Positions 1 through 10,527 of a DNA stretch of 64,000 nt are shown piece after piece (positions within the stretch are counted from its first letter, which is position 1; each line of letters starts with the position of its first letter). The stretch spans positions 387,001-451,000 of the forward strand of contig OZ020518.1 of NCBI GenBank assembly GCA_963971425.1, read 5' to 3'. The translations under genes were made by a program, and so were the position numbers. The stretch comes from Bryoerythrophyllum caledonicum. Taxonomy: Eukaryota; Streptophyta; Bryopsida; Pottiales; Pottiaceae. The notes beneath the pieces are model-generated. The model was not told the origin of the DNA. It ran no database searches and saw only the letters and a program-made list of their open reading frames with translations.

Positions 1-819
1 CATAGGTTCTAACAATCCCCTAGTAAAAGTATTAACAATCCAAGGTTCAGGCATTCCATGATCACGCCATCGGTTTAACAAATTCCTAAGACGAGTATAA
101 TACCCTGCGATGGTCTCTGTAGGGTACATTTGAAAACTCTGTAATTGGTCTTGCAAAGTATTGTGGTACGCTTGCGGTCTAAACCTAGCTAAAAATGCAT
201 CTTTTAAAGCATCCCAATTAGCAGGTTTAGGATTTAAAGCAACATACCATCTTTGAGCTTCCCCTACTAGATTTCCAGGGAAACTAGTTATGTATTTATC
301 AACAGGTAAGTCATTTGCCGTAGCAACCACCTGAAATCTCTCCAAATATGAGTTTGGATCTTCTCCTAAGTCACCATAAAATATGGGAAAAGGAGCTATA
401 TTTAACATTCTATGATGTGCCATATTAACAAAATTATTTCTAACTGCTTCAGGAGTAGGAGGGGTTGAAGGTGATGAACTCTCGGTAGAACTTGAGGAAG
501 ATGAAAAAGTTGGAGAACTAGTAGAAAAAGGAAGTAATCTACGAGGTGGGGACCATCTAGATGACTCCGACGATGATGATGATTTGTTTTCTTCTTCCTT
601 TCTACTACTACTATTACTAGCACTTCCTCTCGAGGTACTACGGAGTTTTCAGTCTTCATATGGAACTCTATTTTCTAAGTTTCTAGGAGAAGGTGTAACA
701 TTAAAGATGGGATTGATTGTTAAGAATCTGAGTCCTTCCCACCTTTCTGCCCTTCTTCTATAACGTTCCGCTCGTGCTAATTTTTGTTCTTCTACTTTTC
801 CTTTTCCCTTAGGTGACAT
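1..819 (-). pseudogene. Ty3/gypsy-type gag, partial, one in-frame stop
   Basis: The minus strand reads as one gag frame from an ATG at 819 to the window edge. The N-terminus begins MSPKGKGKVEEQKLARAERY. A Ser-rich acidic linker follows, then a retrotransposon gag core with recognisable motifs: YLERFQ near residues 150-155, GEAQRWY, ALKDAFLARF, QLQSFQMYPTETI, LLNRWRDHG and FTRGLLEP. These match the Retrotrans_gag family, which forms the retroelement capsid. A TGA at 649-651 (codon 57) interrupts the frame, and the frame downstream is otherwise open for about 216 codons. A single C-to-T change (CGA to TGA) would explain it, which suggests recent inactivation or methylation-linked decay. Protease, reverse transcriptase and integrase would lie beyond the left edge. 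The gag family assignment is firm. Placing it in a Ty3 rather than Ty1 element rests on the gag type and the PBS-like site. Confidence 0.85.
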
Positions 820-877
820 TGACAGTTGCCATATGTAAAAGGATCTCTAACTCTCTTAAGCTAAAAACTCACTTATG

Positions 878-1162
878 TTAATGAAGACAAAGATATAATC
901 CTTCCTCTGTTAATCCTATTCTCTTGAAATCTTCTTTTTTATTCCTTGGATATTTATACAAAGTTATTATATCACTCATTTCTTGTGCACTTATCCACTC
1001 ATTTGCCACCGCTTCTCCTATCTGTTCATCAATCTCAACCTCTAATTTCTCTAACAAACGAGTGTCATAGGGTGGAACATGCGCGTAGTAATTTAACTTT
1101 CCCTTTAAGTTTACAATCAATTGAGTTCTTCTATGACTAGTATTGGGCCTCACCCTTCTCAT
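878..1162 (-). CDS. Extra ORF before gag (ORF c), unknown function
   Basis: A 94-codon open frame beginning MRRVRPNTSHRRTQLIVNLK and ending about 60 bp before the gag ATG on the same strand. It overlaps the end of the preceding ORF b by 26 bp in a different frame. That arrangement would suit reinitiation or frameshifting in a polycistronic retroelement RNA. Composition is mixed charged and hydrophobic. I see no domain I recognise. It lies between a PBS-like site and gag, where Ogre/Tat-type Ty3 elements are known to carry an additional ORF of unknown function. It could be a chance ORF, but its packing against its neighbours argues against that. Confidence 0.45.
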   Translation of the reverse strand: MRRVRPNTSHRRTQLIVNLKGKLNYYAHVPPYDTRLLEKLEVEIDEQIGEAVANEWISAQEMSDIITLYKYPRNKKEDFKRIGLTEEGLYLCLH

Positions 1163-1451
1163 TGTATAAATATGAATAGTGATGCCATGACGTTATAGTA
1201 AAAGGTTCTACTTTAAGAATAAAAGGTAATGGCTCCACTATTAACTCTCTAGGATATTGAAATCTGGTTAAAAGATGATTAATAATAATGTTTGTTTTTG
1301 GACAATGCTTATGTTCTTCTCTTAAGTGTTCTATTTCTTGACTTAAGAGATTAAACAATTTTAATTCATTGTATTTAATTTTTGAATAAACTATTAGTAA
1401 TCTTTTCAACCTAGTTCGTAATTCTTTTAAAGTTTCAACTGACGATTCCAT
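1137..1451 (-). CDS. Extra ORF before gag (ORF b), coiled-coil-like
   Basis: A 104-codon open frame starting MESSVETLKELRTRLKRLLI. The first 50 residues have a heptad-like spacing of Leu and Ile with many Lys and Glu (ELRTRLKRLLIVYSK, LFNLLSQEIEHLREE), typical of a short coiled coil. The C-terminal half is aromatic-rich (FTITSWHHYSYLY). It shares the strand and the pre-gag position with ORF c, whose ATG lies 26 bp before this stop. I do not recognise the family. The simplest reading is an accessory ORF of the retroelement. Confidence 0.45.
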   Translation of the reverse strand: MESSVETLKELRTRLKRLLIVYSKIKYNELKLFNLLSQEIEHLREEHKHCPKTNIIINHLLTRFQYPRELIVEPLPFILKVEPFTITSWHHYSYLYNEKGEAQY

Positions 1452-1682
1452 TTCTTAAATGCATAATGTCTTTAAATCAATCTCATCAAATTCCTTAGGA
1501 TCCTTTAAAAAGAAAGTAGGTAAAAATAAATGTTAAAGAAATAAAGTTTTTAAAATTAAAATTATTAAAAAAATTATAAATTAATAAATAAATAATTAAA
1601 CACCCTATTCCTTTTGACCCTATGGGTTGAGTTTGGTATTTCAACCTTCCTTTCTGAGCAAATAGAAATTGCAACTGATACT

Positions 1683-1949
1683 TTAAGTATAAATATCATT
1701 CTTGACAATTATCTCATTAAAACCCTCTCCGTTATTCCATACTTTGTTAAGAATGATTTGTTTTAACTCAAGAGGTAATGACTCAAATTTCTCCTTAAAA
1801 GACTTGTCTACTCGAGGATGAGCTCCATAGAATTGGAACCCCTGTCCGTAATAAGCAGTTTTGTAAGTTCTATACAAAGCTCCAAACAAGTATGCCCCAC
1901 CAAAGAAGTCACTCAAATTTCTCCGGTTGAACTCCCATGGAAAGGACAT
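1683..1949 (-). pseudogene. Extra ORF a, copy 1 (truncated duplicate)
   Basis: This 88-codon frame starts MSFPWEFNRRNLSDFFGGAY and is clearly related to the ORF at 2152-2646 (shared MSFPWE, YLFGALYR, AYYGQGFQF, KPF/KSFKEKFE and ILxKVWN blocks). After NDIYT it ends at a stop. Beyond that the nucleotide sequence is still alignable to copy 2 for about 80 bp but in a shifted frame, so copy 1 was shortened by a small indel. It then dissolves into AT-rich sequence near 1600. It lies on the same strand as copy 2, about 200 bp away. The function is unknown and no known domain was recognised. Confidence 0.6.
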
Positions 1950-2151
1950 GATTTCCTCAAGGAATTTTCCATATGCTTGAAATTGGTTAAATTTCTATCA
2001 CCAATTTTTAAGATTTGTTGAGAGAATGATCCTAATTTTTCAATTTTAATTTTAATTTTTCTATTTAGGTTGTGTACTCTCGTAAAGAATCAAAAATCGT
2101 GTGAGACGAGTTAATAATTCTCTTAAAAGTTTCTTTACAAGAATTCATAAT

Positions 2152-2646
2152 CTAAATACATAATAATCCAAAAGAAATAGATTCTGGATGACAAGGATCC
2201 CTACAAATAAAATCCGGAATTAAAACTTGACTTCTTAAGTTTTGCACGCCGTAGGTAAAAACATAAGTTTTTCTATCTACTTTAAAACCATTCCATGCTC
2301 CTAATCCTTTAGAAATTATGGGTTGGATTTGAAATTTCAATCGACCAAGTTGAGCAAACAAAAAGTGCAATTGATATTTTAAGTATAAATCACTATTCTT
2401 AACAATTAACTCGTTAAGTTGTTCACCCTTGTTCCAGACTTTACTTAAAATTATTCCTTTAATCTCTAAAGGCAATTGCTCAAATTTTTCTCTAAAAGGT
2501 TTATCAATCTTCGGATAGTTTCCAAAAAATTGAAAACCTTGACCGTAGTAGGCCGCTCTATAAACACGATATAAAGCTCCAAATAAATACGGCCCGTTGA
2601 AGAAATCACACAAGTTTCCTTCAACTACTTCCCACGGAAAAGACAT
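2152..2646 (-). CDS. Extra ORF a, copy 2, unknown function
   Basis: A 164-codon open frame starting MSFPWEVVEGNLCDFFNGPY. Features are aromatic blocks (YLFGALYRVYRAAYYGQGFQ), a charged middle (EKFEQLPLEIKGIILSKVWN), a hydrophobic stretch (YLKYQLHFLFAQLGRLKF) and a C-terminus with DFICRDPCHPES. It lies about 190 bp after the PBS-like site and is the first ORF of the element. A degenerate tandem duplicate follows at 1683-1949. I do not recognise the family. The two copies have diverged yet keep the same residues in the same blocks, which suggests that protein sequence was under selection before the duplication decayed. The position resembles ORF1 of Ogre/Tat elements, but homology to it is not shown. 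Confidence 0.55.
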   Translation of the reverse strand: MSFPWEVVEGNLCDFFNGPYLFGALYRVYRAAYYGQGFQFFGNYPKIDKPFREKFEQLPLEIKGIILSKVWNKGEQLNELIVKNSDLYLKYQLHFLFAQLGRLKFQIQPIISKGLGAWNGFKVDRKTYVFTYGVQNLRSQVLIPDFICRDPCHPESISFGLLCI

Positions 2647-2834
2647 ACTTCACTTGTATAGTCTCCCATGTACACTCCAATGTTTTAACCAACTTAGTTT
2701 TTTTAAGTTTTTGTTTTAATGAATCACTCATTAAATGCTTTTAATTTTTTCCAATTGATAGCTAATTTAAGCCATCAATATCTTTTTGAAGACACTTTTT
2801 CTAAATTAGAAACTACTTAAAATTGACGATACCA

Positions 2835-2852
2835 TCCCCAGCATGGTCGCCA
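2835..2852 (-). other. Primer-binding-like site
   Basis: On the minus strand this reads TGGCGACCATGCTGGGGA, six A/T bases inside a TG..CA boundary at 2859. TGG start, GC-rich body and this position are typical of plant LTR-element PBSs. From memory, the sequence resembles those of Ty3 Tat/Ogre-type elements (TGGCGACTCxxCTGGGGA). No tRNA search was possible here. Confidence 0.55.
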
Positions 2853-2858
2853 AAAAAA

Positions 2859-4140
2859 TGTAAACCGTAAATTTACACTTACGCAAAACACCCAAGACTC
2901 ACACAAGTTTCCATATGATTCTAAATTCTTCCCGGGATGGTCTGGCGTCTAATGTTTAAGTAATTTTGATCTAATTATCACATAAAAATGTTTTCTATAA
3001 TAAACTTAAAGCTATAATGCATTCTTTTACAGGTTTTGGGTTAAACAATCTACACTCTTTAAGGATTGGGAATTTTTATGTTACCCCAAGAAAAAGAGTG
3101 ATTACGACAAGAGCCTTGCTCTTGTCTTTCTTGTGTGTGTGCCCAAACCTCTAACTATGCCTTGCTAGGCGAATGGAATTTATCCATTCCTTAACTCATT
3201 GCTTTGTTCGTTTATTAATTCTTCTTTATAATTGAAAAGCTTACTTCATGCAATTCGCTCCATCTTTAATCACGTACGTCCACGGCTAATCTCTTAAGCT
3301 CCAAGTGGATTCCACATCAAAACACATTAACTTCAATAATCACACTTGTTAGAAGTTTAGGAATGATCATTTTTGAGATCAATACTCTAACACATACACT
3401 TTCAATCAAATTTAATTCCTTTGATTTAATCCACTATACATTACTCTTAAACTTAAAGTAATTTCATTCTTCTAAAATAACATTACTCTCTTTAACGCAA
3501 TTAATTCCTTAAGATTAATTAATGCACTTCAAATATAAGAACTCTTATCTTGTAATTTAATTATTATTATAAGAATTCTTAGTCACAAATATTTTTAGTT
3601 TTTTGAATATGTTTTATTTTCTTTCAATGTCACTTATTCAATAAGTGCAACATTAAATCTTCTTAAATTGTTTATCCATTTAAGATATTACAATCAATTA
3701 AAATTTGACTTCTTAATTATTAAGACTCACTTTCACAAGTCACATGTGCAAAGTTACTTAATTAATTAGAATCAATGGAATTTTACACAACACAATATGT
3801 ATTAACTTAAAAACTCTTACAACCATCGCAAGAATTTGCTAGCTCCAAGCTAGGACTCACAATTGCTTCTTCAAATGTGGTGAATTCAAAATGAATTCCT
3901 ACTCCACTTAAGCTAAAACTATGAAGAGACACTATTTCTTAAAAGGTTTCTTCCTTTTCCTTCCACCTCTTCAAGTTTTGCTTAAACCCTTTCAACTAAT
4001 TAAAAGGTGTGACTATTCTTTTAAGTCTTTTCTTTAAGTCCTTTCATACTAGCACTATTTTCTTTAAGCTATTTTAAGTTTTTCACTTATTTTTAAAGTT
4101 TCTCTTAACTTTTATCACTAACTATCTACTTTTTGAACTA
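2859..4140 (-). mobile_element. Probable 5' LTR (outer edge unresolved)
   Basis: The inner LTR end is placed at 2859, where the minus strand ends in TTTACA six bases before the PBS-like site. The region beyond it is AT-rich and non-coding, with no long frames, as expected for an LTR. I could not find a matching TG start or target duplication, so the 1.3-kb extent given is a minimum guess. The LTR may continue through the GC-rich tandem repeat to about 5 kb. The second LTR would be outside the window. Confidence 0.35.
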
Positions 4141-4224
4141 TTTCAAATCCTTTAAGCTATTTTTTAAAGAAAAAAGCCCTTTTTCATATATTGGCTCTAC
4201 ATGGCGGTCGGCCGTCAGCCGTCC

Positions 4225-4945
4225 GCCGGGTTGTCCGAATGGCGGACGGCCCTTGGACGTCCGCTGCGCGCTGTATACCATTGGAAGCGCATTTTCAAGA
4301 CGCTTTGAATGGTATATTACACGTTCAAAAAATCCCAAAACTGAGGGAGTTATGGCCAAAAAACCCGTGCGGACGGCTAGGCAGTCAACTGCGCGGACGG
4401 GTGAGGGCCGACCGCCGTGCGGACGGCCCTTGGGCGTCCGCTGCGCGCTATATACCGTTGGAAGCGCATTTTTAAGACGCTTTGAATGGTATATTACACG
4501 TTCAAAAACTCATTAAAATGAGGGAGTTATGGCCAAAAAACCTGTGCGGACGGCTAGGGAGTCAACCGCGCGGACGGGTGAGGGCCGACCGCCGTGCGGA
4601 CGGCCCTTGGGCGTATGCTGCACACTATATACCGTTGAAAGCGCATTTTTAAGACGCTTTGAATGGTATATTACACGTTCAAAAACTCATTAAAATGAGG
4701 GAGTTATGGCCAAAAAACCCGTGCGGACGGCTTGGGAGTCAGCTGCTCCGGCGGACGCCTAAGGCCGACCGCCGGGCGGACGGCCAGGCAATCGGTGGGT
4801 CGGACGGCCAAGAGTCGACCGAGCGGCGGTCGGCGATAGAGTTCGGAGGGCGAACCCTCATGTGTGACAAGTGGTAGTTGGAGATGCGGACAACGGAGGG
4901 AAGCACCCAAATGCCAGAGACGGACGGCGGGGCGGACGGCCATTC
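4225..4945. repeat. 177-bp tandem repeat with GGACGGCC motifs
   Basis: The block containing GAGGGAGTTATGGCC recurs with its first base at 4343, 4520 and 4697, an exact 177-bp period. Each unit has a GC-rich half (CGGACGGCTAGG, GGGCCGACCGCC, GTCCGCTGCGCGC) and an AT-rich half (AAGCGCATTT, GAATGGTATATTACACG). The units are nearly identical, so amplification is recent. After the third unit the GC-rich motif continues irregularly to about 4945. Open frames in all directions here come from the repeat and are not genes. Confidence 0.85.
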
Positions 4946-5924
4946 TAATAGGCTTGTGGTTAGTAAAGGAGAAAAACGAATCTAGATTTCTTGTGTAGTC
5001 TATTTTAAGTTAAATTACTATTCACAAATTCTATTCTTCATATGTTTCCAAGTGCATAGGATATTTGAAATGGAATATTCATATATATTTGCATAATATC
5101 TTTGAGACATTCTTGTGACTAATAATGCACGTAACTCTTTCTCCTAATTTAGAGTGCACATGCAATGTCTATCTACCCAAAAAAATAATGTTCCAAACCG
5201 CTTCCGTGTTGCCAAAGAGTGGAGAGAAGTGGAGGAGAGGGAAGGAAGTTGCTGAAATTTGAGGCTTGGTGGCTTGGTGGCCGTCCGCCAAGCTCTAGGA
5301 GCGGACGTCATGGCGGTCGACTACCAAGTGCCGACCGACTGGCCTTGAGTCGATTGATCAAGGTCATTTTTTAAGATCTCCTAGTCGATGTTTTTTTCCA
5401 CATTGCGGCCATGTCAATGTAAACAAAAAGTATACATTTTATGTTACTTGTTTCTAAATAAACTTGATTACTTCATTTTAAGTATAAGTGGATGTGTGGA
5501 ATGAGAAATTTTTATACATTCCAACGTTTCCAACATAGAATTTGAAAGGAGTAATTATTTTGGCAAGGATGTATGTAGTAAATTTGGAACTTGGAGAGAG
5601 GTGCAAGTGTTAAATGATACTTTCCAAAATCATAATGTCCATAATGTTCTACAAACAATGTAATTACATTAGCAATGTCTTAAAATATTCCCAAACTCTA
5701 CACAATTTTGGGGTGGCAATATATGTGTTCCAAATAGAATTGGAAGTTGGGGGTTTGAACCAAGGTTGAACTTTCTAAACACACTTGGAATAAAAAAAAA
5801 GGAGCATAGAAGTTAAAAGATGAAGTGTTGGACCGGTAGAATCTGACTTCTTTGTTCATATGAAAGTCCATATTTCTAATACACAATGCTCTTGACATTA
5901 TAATTTATATTGCCAATTTCGAAA
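4946..5924. other. AT-rich spacer with one GC patch
   Basis: I see no gene in this stretch. A short island at 5272-5345 again holds GTCCGCC/GGCGGACG motifs like those at 4.2-4.9 kb and 9.4-9.8 kb. The rest is AT-rich and featureless to my reading. Confidence 0.5.
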
Positions 5925-6047
5925 TGGTATGGCATCTGAGAATCCGACAAAGAACCAATGACTTCTAAATGGATGAAGTACTCCATTGAAAGAGTTCATC
6001 CGCATTTAACGCATCCATTAGTTATCCAATGGACTGTTGCCATACCA
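5925..6047. mobile_element. 123-bp foldback MITE, copy 1
   Basis: It begins TGGTATGGCA and ends TGCCATACCA, a perfect 10-bp terminal inverted repeat. A second palindrome sits inside (GGATGAAGTAC...TTCATCC). It is the same length as the copy at 9253-9375 and shares AATCCGACAAAG and TTCATCCGC with it. No target duplication is obvious. Confidence 0.7.
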
Positions 6048-9000
6048 TCTTGGAATGAACATGTCAAAAATAAGATCGTGAAAGCCCTCAAAAGCACTTA
6101 TGATAGAGATCTCAAAACTTAGAAATAGACTACAAGGTTGAGCTCATAAGCTTAAATCATTGCATGTGGACCACTTTTTTATTCTTAGAATGCCATAATA
6201 GAATTAATAGTCCCGCATTTTATTAAAAGGTACGGGTATAGTCGTAGTGGCAAAAGGTAATGGCTAGATCTTCCATAGTTAGGTATGGCAGTGGCACCTA
6301 AACCGAAATTTACATATTAAGCAAGATATATTTCAAGAACCAACCACCATCAAAATTTGTATATATTCATGCTTGAATTGCATATCGATAAACATGTAGT
6401 ATGGAATATCACTCTTGCATCTATTATGCTACTACTATTTATTTAAATAGATTATGTGTTCAAGGAAAAAACAATGATTATTTAGAATAATTATTTTTAT
6501 TGTTTTCCTCAGAAAGACCACAATAATAGTTATTGTTGGAAAAACTATTGGCAACATCTGTAACAAGAATCTAAACTCATCTTACTCTTGCATCATATAA
6601 CTTTAACCCCCGCAAGCCTAATTATGTTTACCTTCACTGCGATCATCTTTCAATTGAAGTGGTTAAATTTCACGAAATTTTGACCACATCATCTCATACA
6701 AGTTGGAAAAACTTTCCTATCGATACATTATCATTAAGTTTTTTTTGCAAGGTGAACCCCTAAAATTCTGAGTATTTGTCATTAAAATGCACTTTTACTT
6801 TAGAATGTACATTTACTTTGTGCAAAAAGAAATGAGGGGAAAAAAAGCTTGAAGCTCTACTTTAACCCTCACATTTAGAATAACATGCTTTCAAAATTTC
6901 ATGAAAGTTGATGGTATGGATTGAGAGATTATATATTTTGAAGCAAAAAACAAGGTTCTTTTTCACTTCCATGTATTTTAAGGATCATCTTCTTTTGAAT
7001 TCTTGTGATGTGAATTTCATGCTTTAGATTAGAATCAAATTTTGTGCAAAAATTTGATATACAATGTTAGGTCCTTGCAAGAAAAATCAAAGTGAAATAT
7101 GAAGGGTGCAAAATATTCAAAAACATTGTGGAAGGGATTGGAGTTCAAATACTATTATGATATATATATTTATTTATTTTTGTGGTGTACCTAATTTGCC
7201 ATAAACTGAGAATCCCAACAGTAAAAAAGATGACATATAACGCATCATATAGTAAAATAAAACCGTAGAGCCGAACCATTAAAAATAGTTCCTTTCAAAA
7301 TTTTAAATGTAGTAAGGGTTGTGTATATATTCAAAAATTAGTAATTAGTGTTAAAAGTTCATATCAATTGGTTAAAATAGCTAAAATACACATTAAGCCA
7401 AGAGTTCATTAAAAGTTAGTTAAGATTTGAAGAGGTGCATCCATTTAATGAACGGTTGTAGAAGTTAAAGTACTTATAATACACACCGCTTTTCAAGAGG
7501 TGTCTTCCCTAAAATTTAGATTATACATAGCATTGGAAAGACAATAATTCCACCACTACCATGTTAAAGATTGGAGTGTGTCCTACCTTTGGAAGCTAGT
7601 TTTTTTGTGAAACTCTTGAGTTTGTAAGAGTAATTGTTGCTATATGTATTGGATTTATGATTGATATATGTAATTATTCATTGTGTAATTATTGTCTTGA
7701 TTTTGTGAATTGAGCCATTTGTAATACATTGAATATTAGTACTTCATTGTAGATTAGAGAAATACTCTAATTTGTCTAACTAATACAATTTTGTGTGTAT
7801 GAAGATTAATTATAAACATTGTGATGAGATGTGAGTGTGATTGAATTAAATTAATGTAAAACTTGAGTGCAAGTAAGAGTATGATTTGATTGAAGCTTTA
7901 AGTGGCATTGTAGATGTTTAAGGAGTAATTTCATGAATGAGATATTCATGTGTGTGTGTTAATGTGTAATCAGTGACCTAATGCAATACTTCCAGGAATG
8001 CATGGGCACTTGTCACTTTATAAAGATTTAAGTTTGAGTGTTGAAAATTAAAAATACATAAGAGTAAGAGTAATTTTTAATACTAATGATAAAAAAATTA
8101 TCAAGAGAGATGCATTCCTTGATGCATAGCATGGTAAGAGTGTTATGTGCATGTAATAAGTTGAATTAAGTCTGACCTAGAAAGGAGAGACTCCTTAAGG
8201 TTGATTAATTGCATTTGTGTTTTATGACAAGTGTAAAGACAAATGAATTTACAATTTCCATTACACTCAATTCCTCAAGGTGGATTAATTGCATTTCGTT
8301 TTGATTTCTAAGAAGAACATAATTAATGATTTGTATTGAAATTCAATGGAATCTTCCATCGGTCTATCTAGGCATGGATTAAGAGTCTTCACAGTTGACC
8401 ACATGCACAATTGATAAAGGAATAATGTTCCTTCTAGGCACTTAGTCCTTGGGTTTAATGAATACTTTGTTCCTTTCGAGGGATGCATAACAACCTTAAA
8501 TTCTTAAAAGTTTGGGTTAAACCTAAGTTTTGTTGATGGAAGAGAGCTTTTGTATAGAAATTAGAGTTAAATTAAAATACAATAGATGCTAGACCATTCG
8601 AGAAATGAGTTTAGAATCAAAAGGAGAATATGTGTGAGTCTTGGTGTTTTGTGAGTTGACCCGTTTTAAACCTTACAAAAATCTAAATCCAAAGATGTAA
8701 AAATGTCCAAAATTATTAGTGGTTCTCTTTATACTACCCAGAAATGTGTGAACATTTTTTACTTTGCTTGAAAATGAGATCTTTCATTGAAGGCATGAAA
8801 TATTTATTGACGCCTTTAACAAACCTAGGTACGATCTAGTAATACAAAGACTCTTAAAATCGATGGAAGCTTCTAGCAAAATGTTTGGAGTTGCGCGGAG
8901 TCAAAGTATGTGTGATTAGAAGAGCATTGCTTTTTCTTTAGGAATCAAAGTGGGACAAAATTAATGTTTCCACTAGGCTTGCATTATGGAAATCTCTGTT

Positions 9001-9252
9001 TAACATTCCGCAATATTCCAATTAAATTCACAATCATAGGAACGTGCACCAAGTGAAAAATTTCTCCCCGGGGGTGATTTGTTCCTTCAAGGATTAGACC
9101 AAGGTCTTGCATGATCAATATATCTCAATAAAAGAAAGATCCATTACTCGAAGGAATTTTTTTGAACCATTATAAATTTGTCTTCGCCATTCACATGGGA
9201 TTCCATAATTTTAATGCTTTACGCTCTGGACATTATGCTGCCAACTCCAGAA
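6048..9252. other. Spacer, no gene seen
   Basis: About 3.2 kb of AT-rich sequence. Only short frames occur, none with recognisable protein content. I see no RNA gene or further repeat here. Confidence 0.5.
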
Positions 9253-9375
9253 TGGTGTGGCAACTGACAATCCGACAAAGGACAAAGCACTTATGAACGG
9301 ATGAAGTATTCCGCTGGAAATGTTCATCCGCTCATAACACATGCAATTTTCATCCGATGAGCGATTGCGACACCA
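9253..9375. mobile_element. 123-bp foldback MITE, copy 2
   Basis: It begins TGGTGTGGCA and ends TGCGACACCA (one mismatch in the 10-bp inverted repeat). It keeps the inner palindrome CGGATGAAGTATTCC...TTCATCCG and has exactly the length of copy 1. It lies immediately before the GGACGG repeat cluster. Confidence 0.7.
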
Positions 9376-9410
9376 ACTTAGAATCAGCAGGTCATAGAGA
9401 AGAGTGTGAT

Positions 9411-9770
9411 GTGCAAAACGACGGCGGGCCGTCCGCCGGTCGGACGGCCAGTCGGACGGCCACTCCGACGGCCGGTGGGCCGTCCGTCGATAGGCCGTCC
9501 GCCGATGGGCCGTCCGTCGATCAGACGGCCACTCCGACGGCCGATGAGCCGTCCGCCGATAGGCCGTCCGCCGATGGGTCGTCCGCCGATCGAACGGCCA
9601 CTCCGACGGCCGGTAAGCCGTCCGCCGATCGGACGGCCACTCCAACAGCCGGTGGGCCGTCCGCTCGATCGGACAGCCGGGTGGCCGTCGACCTGATCAG
9701 ACGGCCATCGCGCGCCCGTGCGATCAAATCGCGGCCGACCGATCAGGCGGACGGCCGAGGTGCCGTCTCA
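9411..9770. repeat. Palindromic GGCCGTCC/GGACGGCC higher-order repeat
   Basis: A dense array of 15-bp units of the type GGCCGTCCGCCGATG, alternating with CGGACGGCCACTCC. The marker CACTCCGACG starts at 9461, 9530 and 9599, a 69-bp higher-order period. A further, slightly diverged copy starts at 9638, 39 bp on, which is 69 minus two 15-bp units. The long frames on both strands here (Pro/Thr/Ala/Asp or Arg-rich) are products of the repeat. The base composition differs sharply from the AT-rich flanks. Confidence 0.85.
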
Positions 9771-10527
9771 TAGCCCCGACGGCAACGACCAATCAGACGG
9801 CCTAGCGCAATTTGACGGCTGCGATCTGGCCGCGTGGCACTTCGTTGAATCCGACGGCCCAGAAAACTTACCAGGGCCTTCCGTAAATGCATTTTACCCC
9901 CCCGGACGCTGCGTCCGACGTGACGTCAGGACGTCCTCGTCTTAAGACGTCCTAGGTCGCTCTCAGACCCCCAAGGACGTCGGATTGGTAACCCTGATGT
10001 GTAGGTCTAGAAAGAGTCCTCTTTGGTAAATTGTAACACTTGCTCTGGAGAATCACAACCGTACTTACTGGAATGTCGTTGTACTTCGGACTTATCTCTG
10101 CGTGACCGCGTCCGGAAGGCCATCCGGATGATGTGAGAGTACAAGTCTAGCAGCAGTAATCAATCACCGGTTAGCGGAGTAGGGAGAGTGGGTGTCCGGC
10201 CACTTAAAGTCACAAGGGAGTGGGGAATCTGGCCACTTACACAAAATAGGATCAGTGGCCTTCCGGTCACTCGTTTAAACCGTCCGGAAGATTCTTGGAG
10301 GAGGAACAAAGATAAATCAAACTACCTTCCGGTTGTCCGGAAACGAGTTTCGGAAGCCATTGTATAATTTCTAGAATATGGAAGGATCCGGATCCGTAGT
10401 AAGTGGGTGAATAGAATAGCTAGCCTAGGAACGAGTGATCGATAGTTTAGTTTTTGTTGGATATTCTGAGAAGAACAATAGATCTCTGTGGGCACGAAAC
10501 TGGAGCGGTATACTTTGGAAGCATTTA
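9771..10527. other. Spacer with TCCGG-rich sequence
   Basis: I see no gene. The first half is rich in GGACGTC and TCCGG words. It ends at the TA dinucleotide (10526-10527) that precedes the mobile element at 10528. Confidence 0.4.

Noticed and set aside
402..659. 85-codon ORF starting MKTENSVV on the minus strand
   Set aside because: It is the alternative frame of the gag region. The gag frame itself runs through with conserved capsid motifs.
4133..4516. Long frames on both strands with Arg/Pro-rich peptides
   Set aside because: They follow the 177-bp tandem repeat and repeat with it, without independent coding signal.
9211..9945. Several overlapping long ORFs on both strands (Pro/Thr/Asp-rich or Arg-rich)
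   Set aside because: Products of the GGCCGTCC palindromic array, which is open in many frames.
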